Positions 8,591-16,112 of a stretch of DNA of 64,000 nucleotides are shown here, one piece after another. A program made the position numbers and the translations under genes. Source of the stretch: Pseudovibrio sp. M1P-2-3 (lineage in GTDB: Bacteria > Pseudomonadota > Alphaproteobacteria > Rhizobiales > Stappiaceae); NCBI RefSeq assembly GCF_031501865.1, contig NZ_JARRCW010000001.1, positions 4,044,001 to 4,108,000 on the forward strand. Direction: 5' to 3'. The notes beneath the pieces were generated by a model. That model saw only the letters and a list, made by a program, of their open reading frames with translations. It was not told the DNA's origin and made no database searches. Within the stretch, counting starts at the first letter, position 1, and each line of letters opens with the position of its first letter.

Positions 8591-8768
8591 GTGATCTCCT
8601 CCCTAAAAGGAGTGAATCACAAATCAACCTGATTGGGAATCCCCAATCGATTCAGCGTTGCGCCTCATTGCTTTAGTGTCTTCTGCGAATATAGGCCAAT
8701 GGCCACCGTATTGAGTCGGGAGGGCAGTGGCGGTGGTCGGATCGGGACGCGCTAGGTCACAAGGGACC

Positions 8769-9821
8769 GTTTTAGAGTATGATCGGCCACCGTCTTCGCA
8801 ACAGGCCTGAACGGATACGCAGCAGCCCAAAGCTCTGCACGACAAGCATAGGATACTTGCGAAGATGTCTGAGGTTACCATTGGTGTCGATATTTCGAAA
8901 GACCATCTTGATGTGTACTGCCTGCCGGATGAGCAGAGCAAGCAGTTTACCAATACAGCTGCAGGGTACAGACAGTTAAAAAGCTGGCTGAAAGGCCTGC
9001 CTGTCGCTCGAATTATTTTTGAACCCACAGGTTCTTATCACGGCGCTTTTGAGTTGGCATTGTCGGGTTCCTATCCTCTGAGCAAAGTTAACCCATGGCA
9101 AGCACGCCGGTTTGCACAGGCCAAAGGCAAGAGGGCGAAGACGGACCGGATTGATGCGCGCCTGCTGGCCCAAATGGGGCAGGATTTCCAGTTGGAACCA
9201 GACAAGCCAGTCGATGCAAGCCTATGTCATCTCAAAGAGATACGCGTTGCACGTCAAGCTCTTGTAAAAGAAGCCACGCAACTGGAGAACCGGTTGAAAA
9301 CACAACGGGTGAACCTGGTTCGCAAACAGACACAGCAACGCCTGAAACTCGTGCGAAAGCAATTGGAGGCCCTTAACGCCGAAACTCAAAAGCAAATTGA
9401 GCAGAGCCCTCAAAGGGCGCGGGCAGCAAAGATTTTACACTCTATTCCCGGGCTGGGACAGGTCGCCGTCGCGGCGCTGGTGATTGAAATGCCAGAGCTT
9501 GGACAATTATCCCGTAAACAGGCCGCTGCTCTGGCGGGGCTGCCCCCCATGACCCGCCAGTCAGGACGCTGGCGGGGCGCTGCTTTTATTCAAGCAGGGC
9601 GCAAGCCGGTACGCGATGCACTCTACATGCCTGCCGTTGTTGCCAGCCGTTATAATCCAGACCTGAAAGCCAAATACAACCAGATGCGAGCGGCTGGTAA
9701 GCCTCCCAAAATCGCCATAATAGCTCTCATGCGTAAGCTAATCGAACTGGCAAACGCTCTCATAAAAGCGGACCGGCAATGGCAACCAAAAACGGCTTGA
9801 CCAAGACGGATACTCTAAAAC
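8769..9821 (+). mobile_element. IS110/IS1111-type element (minimal extent)
   Basis: A transposase gene at 8865-9800 is flanked by GTTTTAGAGTAT at 8769-8780 and its reverse complement at 9810-9821. Such 12-bp subterminal inverted repeats are typical of the IS1111 group. True ends probably lie some bases further out and cannot be fixed here. The left 84 bp (or the stretch back to 8676) is non-coding and could hold the guide (bridge) RNA described for IS110-family recombinases. Confidence 0.75.
8865..9800 (+). CDS. IS110-family transposase (DEDD recombinase)
   Basis: 311 residues. The N-terminal RuvC-like DEDD domain starts VTIGVDISKDHLDVY (first Asp), with IIFEPTGSYHGAF (Glu) and KTDRIDARLLAQM (Asp pair). 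The C-terminal transposase_20 domain contains LHSIPGLGQVAVAALV with the helix-hairpin-helix, followed by AALAGLPPMTRQSG and the conserved Ser/Arg-rich GRWRGAAFIQAGRKPVRDAL. The length is normal and there is no disruption, so the element may be active. Between about 165 and 185 it has a Lys/Arg/Gln-rich coiled segment. It stands alone between the IS630 element and non-coding DNA. Confidence 0.9.
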   Translation: MSEVTIGVDISKDHLDVYCLPDEQSKQFTNTAAGYRQLKSWLKGLPVARIIFEPTGSYHGAFELALSGSYPLSKVNPWQARRFAQAKGKRAKTDRIDARLLAQMGQDFQLEPDKPVDASLCHLKEIRVARQALVKEATQLENRLKTQRVNLVRKQTQQRLKLVRKQLEALNAETQKQIEQSPQRARAAKILHSIPGLGQVAVAALVIEMPELGQLSRKQAAALAGLPPMTRQSGRWRGAAFIQAGRKPVRDALYMPAVVASRYNPDLKAKYNQMRAAGKPPKIAIIALMRKLIELANALIKADRQWQPKTA

Positions 9822-10507
9822 CTTCTGGCGAAAAACGCTCAAAGTTGATTTACAGCAGCAGGTACAAGGTGAAAAAGAGTTCAAATTGGCTGCATCAAGG
9901 GTTGATCAAAAATTTTTTTGTTTGTCAAATTCTCATAGAATGCAGGGACGGCCCTCTACTCCCTTAAGTTTTGGGGAATTTCACAGTCTGCCTCAAATCT
10001 CAACATTTACGTTGACCATTCGCATTTATTCAAGATTCACAAAGAACATTATTGAGGTATATTTAATTTATGCATTTTACATGCATAATATGCATCTGAA
10101 AATATTCAAGGTTTTTGCGTGTCTCATTTATGCGCCGCCCTGTGTAACAAATAACTCTTCATAGTTTCATTTGTCCACCTACATACAACCCCAACGGAAC
10201 GAGGCACAAACTTATTCGAGATGAATAGCTTTGAGACGCCTTTGCAGAAAGAGATAAACACATGACCAATAACGGATAAGAAAAAGACCATCTGGCTAAC
10301 TTCCTCCAAGCCAAACTCAAAGATACTGGTGAGGGCCTTGCAGCATGGCCGAAGAAAAACTCTAGGCTTCTGGCTCTCACACTCTGGCGGGGTTCCCCCG
10401 GCCCCGCCACTCTCAAAACAACAAATACGAAAACTGTGCTCCGGCGTTAAGTCGGGCAATACCCCTTTTTGACCAAAATTTAGAAACGAAACCTGAAAGA
10501 TATTAAA
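9822..10507. other. Non-coding stretch between the IS110 element and the small periplasmic genes
   Basis: Nothing gene-like is supported. A GC stem (GGCGGGG ... CCCCGCC, about 10385-10407) is present without a following T-run. A reverse-strand ORF here has skewed composition and no recognisable features, so I left it out. Confidence 0.4.
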
Positions 10508-10801
10508 ATGAAAAAACTCGCACTCTCCCTAGCCCTTCTTGGTTCCATTGCTGCCACCGGCGCTGCCAGTGCAGCTGTCAGCGCGCTGCCAAACACCAAT
10601 ACGCTCACAACAACTGAAGCGCGGCAACTGGTTCAAAACAGCGGCAGCATTGTGCTGGCAACTGGTGAGGGTCACTTCGACCGCTATGTGGCCAATGCAT
10701 CCGAATGTCAGTCCAATGAAGCCACCCAGCGCGCACTGGTGACCACCAAAGACGCAAGCGGAGCTTTCATCGGCTTCACTTGCGTCATCAACGACAAGTA
10801 A
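10508..10801 (+). CDS. Small secreted protein, paralogue 1 of 2 (unknown function)
   Basis: 97 residues with a clear Sec signal peptide (MKKLALSLALLGSIAATGAASA, cleavage after ASA), leaving a periplasmic or secreted domain of about 75 residues. Two cysteines (ASECQSN and FTCVIND) could form a disulphide. The sequence GSIVLATGEGHFDRYVA and the closing TTKDASGAFIGFTC are shared almost word for word with the neighbour at 11000-11293. Similar short secreted proteins with a YDR-V...C...GFTC pattern occur across Rhizobiales as unnamed families (recalled). The function is unknown; a tandem duplication is evident. Confidence 0.75.
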   Translation: MKKLALSLALLGSIAATGAASAAVSALPNTNTLTTTEARQLVQNSGSIVLATGEGHFDRYVANASECQSNEATQRALVTTKDASGAFIGFTCVINDK

Positions 10802-10999
10802 GCACATCAGACCGACGTTCTTCAAGAATAGCCGCTTCCCGTAATTTCAAGAGAAAGCCGGCTACCCAACAGGAAAGGCGGGACAAGTTTTCATTGCCCC
10901 TCCACTCATAACCCTAAAAGTAATCCTAGAGCTTCCATTGCAAATGAGCGACCTCCCAAGCCTGCAATGGAAAGCTACGAAAATGAAATGAGATAAGAC

Positions 11000-11293
11000 A
11001 TGAAAAAATTCGCTATCGCCCTCGCCCTGCTTGGTTCCGTTGCAGCCACTTCCGGAGCAAGTGCCGCTATCAGCTCCCTGCCAGACACAACGACTTTAAC
11101 CAAGACAGAAGTTCAGCAACTGGTGCAAACCAACGGCAGCATCGTGCTGGCAACTGGTGGCGGTAACTATGACCGCTACGTGGCGCACGCATCTGAATGT
11201 CAGGCCAACGAGAACACACAGGCCGCATATGTCACGACCAAAGACGCAAGTGGTGCCTTCATCGGTTTCACCTGCACTATTCGTGATAAATAA
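11000..11293 (+). CDS. Small secreted protein, paralogue 2 of 2 (unknown function)
   Basis: 97 residues, the same length as its neighbour at 10508, with a signal peptide MKKFAIALALLGSVAATSGASA. About two thirds of positions are identical to the first copy, including both cysteines (ASECQAN, FTCTIRD). GAGATAAGAC precedes the ATG. The 198-bp gap between the copies has no strong terminator, so they may be one transcript ending at the hairpin at 11335-11376. The strong conservation of the last 20 residues suggests a shared binding surface. No function is recognised. Confidence 0.75.
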   Translation: MKKFAIALALLGSVAATSGASAAISSLPDTTTLTKTEVQQLVQTNGSIVLATGGGNYDRYVAHASECQANENTQAAYVTTKDASGAFIGFTCTIRDK

Positions 11294-11334
11294 GTGATCA
11301 TCTCCCCAAAGATCACATAATCCCCCTGCAACTT

Positions 11335-11376
11335 CAGAGAGGAAGGGCAACATGGCCCTTACCTCTCTGCTTTTTT
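11335..11376 (+). terminator. Rho-independent terminator
   Basis: CAGAGAGGAAGGGC pairs with GGCCCTTACCTCTCTG across a short loop, followed by TTTTTT (11371-11376). It closes the transcript of the two small secreted proteins. Confidence 0.88.
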
Positions 11377-11439
11377 AAAAAGCCTGTCTCCGGCCTCTTA
11401 CTACTGAATAAAAAGGCCAACAGAAGCTTGGCGTGCTAC

Positions 11440-12840
11440 CTATTCAAGAACAGTTTCCGCTCCCATGAACATGGTGGGCAGGAAGGTTGAGATCGACGGT
11501 ACATAAGTGACCAGCACAAGAAAGACCAGCAGCACAACCACAAACGGGGAGGCTGCTCGAACCACCTGAACCAAGCTCATTCCCGTTATCCCCGAGGTCA
11601 CAAACAGGTTCAGCCCGATCGGAGGCGTGATCATGCCGATCTCCATATTCACCACCATCAAAATGCCAAGGTGAATTGGATCAACCCCAAGCTCTATACC
11701 AATTGGGAACACCACCGGAGCCACAATCAGCAGCAGTCCGGAAGGCTCCATAAACTGCCCACCAATGAGCAGGATAATGTTTACTGCCAGAAGGAACGTG
11801 AACCAGTTAAAGCCCGCATCAAGCATCCAGTCCGTTATCACCTGCGGGATCCGCTCTGCCGTCAACGTGTGCGCAAACAAAAGCGCGTTCACGATGATAA
11901 ACATCAACATGACCGTTGTTTTTGCAGAATCCGTGAACACCTTTCTCGTGTCGCGGTGAAAGAACGCTGGAAGGAAACGGGAACTTAAAAGCCAGATATT
12001 GCGCAGGGTTGCAACCGAAAGGCTCTCCCCTTGCTGGCGCCATGCCTGCCCTGCCAGTGGCCCCATGTCTCTGTATATGAACAGGGCGACAAAGGCTGCA
12101 TAAACGGCGGCAACGGCTGCAGCTTCTGTTGGTGTGAACACCCCACCCCAGATGCCGCCCATGATGACGACAATCAAGAACATGCCGAACGCGGCGGAGG
12201 AAAAGGTGTCCCACAACTCCCGCAGGGAAGGGAATGGCTGGCGAGGCAGGTCTTTTTTCCATGCAACAAAGTAAATTGCACCCATTAACATGAGGCCTGC
12301 AATAATACCTGGAATAACACCTGCAAGGAACATGCGCCCAACGGACACATTTGTAGCGGCGGCATACACAACCATCACAATGGACGGTGGGATGAGAATG
12401 CCAAGGGTTCCTGCATTTGCAATAATACCGGAGGCAAACTCCTTGCTATACCCTGCTTGGCGCATGGCCCCGATCGCAATCGTTCCAATGGCAACAACCG
12501 TTGCAGGCGAGGAACCGGACAATGCCGCGAAAATCATGCATGCAAGAACCGCAGCCATGGCAAGGCCGCCGCGGAAGGAACCGACAGTGGCGACCGCGAA
12601 ATTCACAATCCGTCTGGCAACCCCGCCGGTGGACATGAAGGTTGAGGCAAGAATGAAAAACGGAATGGCGAGCAGTGTAAAGTTCTGGGATGCATTGAAC
12701 ATTTGCACCGCAACCGAGCTCATGGTGTCATGGGAAAACAGCGCAATGTAAAGAATTGAGGAAAGGCCAAGGGCAATGGCGATGGGCGCGCCAATGAGCA
12801 ACAGCCCAAACAAGAGGATAAAAAGTACAGCGGTTTCCAT
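11440..12840 (-). CDS. dctM: TRAP transporter large permease DctM
   Basis: 466 residues, almost entirely hydrophobic helices (about 12 membrane segments), matching the DctM large subunit. Family features are the N-terminal LLFGLLLIGAPIAIALGLSS, FFILASTFMSTGGVARRIV, the GSSPATVVAIGTIAIGAM loop, GILIPPSIVMVVYAAATNVS and the C-terminal NMEIGMITPPIGLNLFVTSG. It forms the Na+-coupled solute channel with DctQ. It follows dctQ by 2 bp. An extended hydrophilic loop in the middle (after MGPLAGQAW) is longer than in many homologues. Substrate is most likely a C4-dicarboxylate or similar organic acid, inferred from the DctBD neighbours. Confidence 0.93.
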   Translation of the reverse strand: METAVLFILLFGLLLIGAPIAIALGLSSILYIALFSHDTMSSVAVQMFNASQNFTLLAIPFFILASTFMSTGGVARRIVNFAVATVGSFRGGLAMAAVLACMIFAALSGSSPATVVAIGTIAIGAMRQAGYSKEFASGIIANAGTLGILIPPSIVMVVYAAATNVSVGRMFLAGVIPGIIAGLMLMGAIYFVAWKKDLPRQPFPSLRELWDTFSSAAFGMFLIVVIMGGIWGGVFTPTEAAAVAAVYAAFVALFIYRDMGPLAGQAWRQQGESLSVATLRNIWLLSSRFLPAFFHRDTRKVFTDSAKTTVMLMFIIVNALLFAHTLTAERIPQVITDWMLDAGFNWFTFLLAVNIILLIGGQFMEPSGLLLIVAPVVFPIGIELGVDPIHLGILMVVNMEIGMITPPIGLNLFVTSGITGMSLVQVVRAASPFVVVLLVFLVLVTYVPSISTFLPTMFMGAETVLE

Positions 12841-12842
12841 TG

Positions 12843-13484
12843 TTAATCCCGGTCCTTCAATACATCACGGTTTTCTTCAACCAATTCTTCTGCCTCGTGA
12901 GCCGCGATCATTGCCTCACGTTTACCGCTTAAAATCTGCCAGAACGCCTGAATGGACCGCAGGCCAAGCAGAAGGAGCCCCACGGGCATAATCAAATAGG
13001 GAATCCAGCGGGGAACCCGTTCCTTCACCCCAAAAAGCTCCTGAAACCAGAGTGGGAACTTGAGATCTTCCATGCCGATCATGGAAAGCTTGTAGAACTT
13101 CGCAACATAGTCATATGCGCCGCCTGTCGAGCCTCTGTTTTCAAGCCCCCAAAGGCCACCAAACCACGAAGCATCAAACAGCAGCGCGGCATACAAAATT
13201 GTTAGTGTTGCCCCAAGCAGTGCAAAACCTCTGAAAACCGGTTTTGGAAACAACCGGATAAACGCATCCACCCCAAGGTGAGAGCTGACTTTGATGCCAT
13301 AGCTCATTCCAAAGAGTATGAGCCATGCAAACAGCACGCGCGTGAACTCCAGCGCACCGCCCCATGACGTATTGAAACAATATCGTGCAACAACTTGGGA
13401 GAACGTCACCGCCGTCATCAATGCCAAGAGAAAGGCAAGGATGTTCTCCTCCAAACTGTCAATAAATTCGCCGATCCGCCCCAC
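12843..13484 (-). CDS. dctQ: TRAP transporter small permease DctQ
   Basis: About 213 residues with four membrane helices: ILAFLLALMTAVTFSQVVAR, WGGALEFTRVLFAWLILFGM, FRGFALLGATLTILYAALLF and YLIMPVGLLLLGLRSIQAF. This is the DctQ topology. I choose the GTG at 13484 because AGGGGAGG lies 6 bases before it; the longer TTG start lacks a ribosome site. A hydrophilic insertion between helices 3 and 4 (FGGLWGLENRGSTGGAYDY) makes it longer than the smallest family members. It is followed within 2 bp by dctM. Confidence 0.88.
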   Translation of the reverse strand: MGRIGEFIDSLEENILAFLLALMTAVTFSQVVARYCFNTSWGGALEFTRVLFAWLILFGMSYGIKVSSHLGVDAFIRLFPKPVFRGFALLGATLTILYAALLFDASWFGGLWGLENRGSTGGAYDYVAKFYKLSMIGMEDLKFPLWFQELFGVKERVPRWIPYLIMPVGLLLLGLRSIQAFWQILSGKREAMIAAHEAEELVEENRDVLKDRD

Positions 13485-13580
13485 GCAAACCTCCCCTACC
13501 GTTTGCAATTACGGTTTTGTTTTTTGTCTTGTCGGTATTTCAAGAAGGCCGCCCGCACCCAGCGCGGGCGGCGAGTGCCC

Positions 13581-14582
13581 TTACTTGTTTGCGGCAACAG
13601 CAGCGTCAATATAGTCCTGCCCGATATCATCGGCGAACTTTGCCCAGACAGGGCTCATCACATCCACCCACTCCTGACGCTGTTCAGGGGTCAAAGTGCG
13701 CACAAGCGTACCCGCCTTGATGATGTTCTGCTTGTTTTGCTCGTTAATCTCGGTAGAGCGAGCGTTATATTCATCGGTCACTTCATTGAAGATTTGCAAG
13801 AACTGGTCCCGTACGTCCGGATCCAGACTGTCGAGCCATTCTTGAGAGGTCACGGCAAGGTATGTGAGCAGCTGGTGGTTGGTCTCGGTGATACCGTCCT
13901 GCACCTCGAAGAACTTCTTGGTGTAGATGTTGGACCAAGTGTTTTCCTGTCCGTCCACAACACCGGTCTGCAACGCACCATAGACCTCTTTAAACGCAAG
14001 TTTTTGTGCGTTCGCCTGCATAGCCTCGATCATGGCAACGGCCACGTCGGAAGTTTGCACACGGAACTTCAGCCCTTCCGTATCAGAGGGTGTCAACAGC
14101 GGTTTGCCAGCGGAGAAGTGCTTCAGCCCGTTAAAGACATATCCAAGTCCAACAAAGCCAACATCGGACATGGCACCTAAAAGCTCCTGCCCCTTTTCGC
14201 CTTTTGTGAAGGTTGTCACTGCATCCATGTCATTGAACAGGAACGGCAGATCGAACAAGCGGTACTTGAGGGTGTAGGCCTCAAACTTGGAAAGGGAAGG
14301 TGCTGCGATTTGCACATCACCCAGCAACAGGGCTTCCATTACTTTATTGTCGTCAAACAGCTGGGAAGACGGGAACACCTGCATACAGGCTTTGCCTTCC
14401 ATTTCCTCGTTGATGCGCTTTTCCAGTGCTGCAGCCATTTCCCCTTTCGGGTGGCCCTTTGCTGAAACAACATGGCTAAACTTGATAACGGTTTCCCCGT
14501 CACCGCATTCTTCAGCAGCGAACGCTGGAGCTGAAAGGGTAAAAGCTGCGGCAGCCGTAGCTGCCATAATTAAATTCTTCAT
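13581..14582 (-). CDS. dctP: TRAP transporter periplasmic solute-binding protein DctP
   Basis: 333 residues. The start at 14582 has GGGAGGAAG just upstream and opens a normal signal peptide (MKNLIMAATAAAAFTLSAPAFA); the longer ORF start is rejected. The DctP family is recognisable from VIKFSHVVSAKGHPKGEMAA, LLGDVQIAAPSLSKFE, GLKFRVQTSDVAVAMIEAM, FKEVYGALQTGVVDGQENTW (the ligand-binding Arg and Asn region) and LLTYLAVTSQEWLDSL. It delivers substrate to DctQM. It is the first gene of the operon and has its own sigma-54 promoter (14642-14656). Confidence 0.93.
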   Translation of the reverse strand: MKNLIMAATAAAAFTLSAPAFAAEECGDGETVIKFSHVVSAKGHPKGEMAAALEKRINEEMEGKACMQVFPSSQLFDDNKVMEALLLGDVQIAAPSLSKFEAYTLKYRLFDLPFLFNDMDAVTTFTKGEKGQELLGAMSDVGFVGLGYVFNGLKHFSAGKPLLTPSDTEGLKFRVQTSDVAVAMIEAMQANAQKLAFKEVYGALQTGVVDGQENTWSNIYTKKFFEVQDGITETNHQLLTYLAVTSQEWLDSLDPDVRDQFLQIFNEVTDEYNARSTEINEQNKQNIIKAGTLVRTLTPEQRQEWVDVMSPVWAKFADDIGQDYIDAAVAANK

Positions 14583-14641
14583 TTTTCTTCCTCCCGAAAT
14601 AGTCTTGAACATGAGCCATCAGCTATGTCGGGAATAAGTTA

Positions 14642-14656
14642 GCAAACGCCGTGCCA
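14642..14656 (-). promoter_or_regulatory. Sigma-54 (-24/-12) promoter of dctPQM
   Basis: On the reverse strand the sequence is TGGCACGGCGTTTGC, an exact match to the TGGCACG-N4-TTGC sigma-54 consensus. It lies about 60 bp upstream of dctP. The neighbouring DctD is a sigma-54 activator, so direct control is expected. Confidence 0.92.
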
Positions 14657-14699
14657 AATGAAGGAACCCTTAGTTTTTAGGGGTAATTGCTTCCGGCAA

Positions 14700-14757
14700 G
14701 TAACGAAAATGTTACCAAACAGCTACAAACCTCCAACAGACGTGTCGAAACCGACAC
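14700..14757 (-). promoter_or_regulatory. Candidate DctD upstream activator sites
   Basis: Two inverted repeats sit 45-115 bp upstream of the sigma-54 promoter: GTAAC-N6-GTTAC (14700-14715) and GTGTCG-AAAC-CGACAC (14742-14757). Their spacing from the promoter suits binding of a sigma-54 enhancer protein. Assignment to DctD is inferred from position. Confidence 0.55.
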
Positions 14758-14761
14758 ATTC

Positions 14762-16108
14762 TTATTCCTCTTCCAGCAGGTTTTCTTTGTTCAGGCCAAA
14801 CTTCTTCATTTTTTCATAAAGGGCCTTGCGCGAGACCTGAAGCGCTTCATAAGTGGGTTTTATGCGCCCCTCCTGCCGTTGCAGCTCGCTCGAGATGAGG
14901 CTTTTTTCAAAAGCCGCCACCTGCTCGGCCAGAGGCTGGCCAGATTGGGCTTCCCCCTTCATGGGGCTTGGTTGCCCCTCCAGCCCCAGCACAAAGCGGT
15001 CCGCCACATTGCGCAGCTCGCGCACATTGCCCGCCCAAGGCCGCTCCATAAGCTGAGCTAGAAACGTTGGTGTTATGAGAGGAACTTCCTTGCGGTAGCG
15101 GGCACGGGCACCTATGGACAGATAATGAAACAGGGAGGGAATATCCTCCAGGCGCTCTCTTAAAGGGGGAATGGCGATGGTGATGACATTGAGGCGGTAG
15201 AATAAATCCTTGCGAAAACGTCCGGCATCACTTGCCCGCTCCAGATCCTCCTTGGTGGCTGCCACAAATCGCAGATCAAGAGAAATAGCCTGATTTGACC
15301 CAACCCGCTCAATGGAACGCGTTTCAAAAACCCGCAGGAGTTTGACTTGCAGGTCCATAGGCATGGATTCGATCTCGTCCAGAAAAACCGTCCCGCCATT
15401 GGCATGTTCCAGCTTTCCGATCCGCCTGCCGCTGGCCCCTGTGAACGCCCCTTTTTCATGACCAAAGAGCTCGGATTCGATAATGTCTGCCGGCATTGCA
15501 CCACAGTTAATGGCCACAAACGGCTTGTCTTTACGCTCCCCCTCTTCATGAAGAGCACGTGCAACGACTTCCTTTCCCGTTCCCGTTTCCCCAATGATAA
15601 GCACATCGGCGGCAGTGGAGGCCAAGGCCTGAATGGTATGCCGCAAATGCTCCATCCTCGGGCTTTTGCCCACGAGACGCTCCTCCAGACCGGAAACGCT
15701 GCCCACATCTTCTCTCAGGCGGCGGTTTTCCAAGGTGAGGCGGCGCTTTTCCAACGCGCGTTCCACCACTGCCTTGAGCTTTAACACCGGAAAGGGCTTT
15801 TCAATAAAATCATAGACCCCCGCCCGCATGGCCTCCACCGCCAGCGGTACATCTCCGTGGCCGGTGATAAACACAACCGGAAGGGCGCTATCCACCTCGA
15901 ACACTTTTTTAAGCAGTTCAAACCCGTCCATTTTGGGCATGCGGATATCGCTGACCAGAACACCATAGAACTCGTGGGAGATGTGCTCCAAGGCGGTTTC
16001 GGGATCGCTCATGGCAATCACGTGAAACCCTGCAAGCTCCAGCCCTTCAGCCACCGGTTCACGCAGGTCTACATCATCATCCACCAACAGGATTGTTGCT
16101 TGCGGCAT
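14762..16108 (-). CDS. dctD: DctD-type sigma-54-dependent response regulator
   Basis: 448 residues from the ATG at 16108. Receiver domain: [13 protein letters not shown] acidic pocket, [11 protein letters not shown] phosphoacceptor Asp, VVFITGHGD and Lys in [11 protein letters not shown]+ domain: Walker [10 protein letters not shown], the sigma-54 contact motif HEKGAFTGA, Walker [11 protein letters not shown] and the arginine-finger region [13 protein letters not shown]-terminal Fis-type helix-turn-helix: [20 protein letters not shown]. It activates sigma-54 promoters after phosphorylation by the adjacent DctB. Its start overlaps the end of dctB, so the two are translationally coupled; they are read in the same direction as dctPQM but sit upstream of its promoter. 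Confidence 0.93.
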   Translation of the reverse strand: MPQATILLVDDDVDLREPVAEGLELAGFHVIAMSDPETALEHISHEFYGVLVSDIRMPKMDGFELLKKVFEVDSALPVVFITGHGDVPLAVEAMRAGVYDFIEKPFPVLKLKAVVERALEKRRLTLENRRLREDVGSVSGLEERLVGKSPRMEHLRHTIQALASTAADVLIIGETGTGKEVVARALHEEGERKDKPFVAINCGAMPADIIESELFGHEKGAFTGASGRRIGKLEHANGGTVFLDEIESMPMDLQVKLLRVFETRSIERVGSNQAISLDLRFVAATKEDLERASDAGRFRKDLFYRLNVITIAIPPLRERLEDIPSLFHYLSIGARARYRKEVPLITPTFLAQLMERPWAGNVRELRNVADRFVLGLEGQPSPMKGEAQSGQPLAEQVAAFEKSLISSELQRQEGRIKPTYEALQVSRKALYEKMKKFGLNKENLLEEE

Positions 16109-16112
16109 CTTG

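Larger units (their letters stand above)
7619..8673 (-). mobile_element. IS630-family insertion sequence, type 2, copy A (1055 bp)
   Basis: This is one of three nearly identical copies (others at 32884-33938 and 51225-52279). The ends are TATTCTTGAGCC on the left and CCTCATTGCTT on the right, imperfect inverted repeats sharing TGAG-C. TA dinucleotides lie at 7617-7618 and 8674-8675. Only a few base differences separate the copies, which suggests recent transposition. Confidence 0.9.

Noticed and set aside
10385-10407. GGCGGGG/CCCCGCC hairpin as a terminator
   Set aside because: No T-run follows on either strand and no gene ends nearby.
10124-10459. Reverse-strand ORF of 111 codons in the gap before the small secreted proteins
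   Set aside because: Irregular composition, no ribosome site, overlapping alternative frames and no family features.
13395-14180. Long plus-strand ORF (261 codons)
   Set aside because: It lies antisense to dctQ/dctP, which have clear family motifs, signal peptide and ribosome sites; it is a shadow frame.
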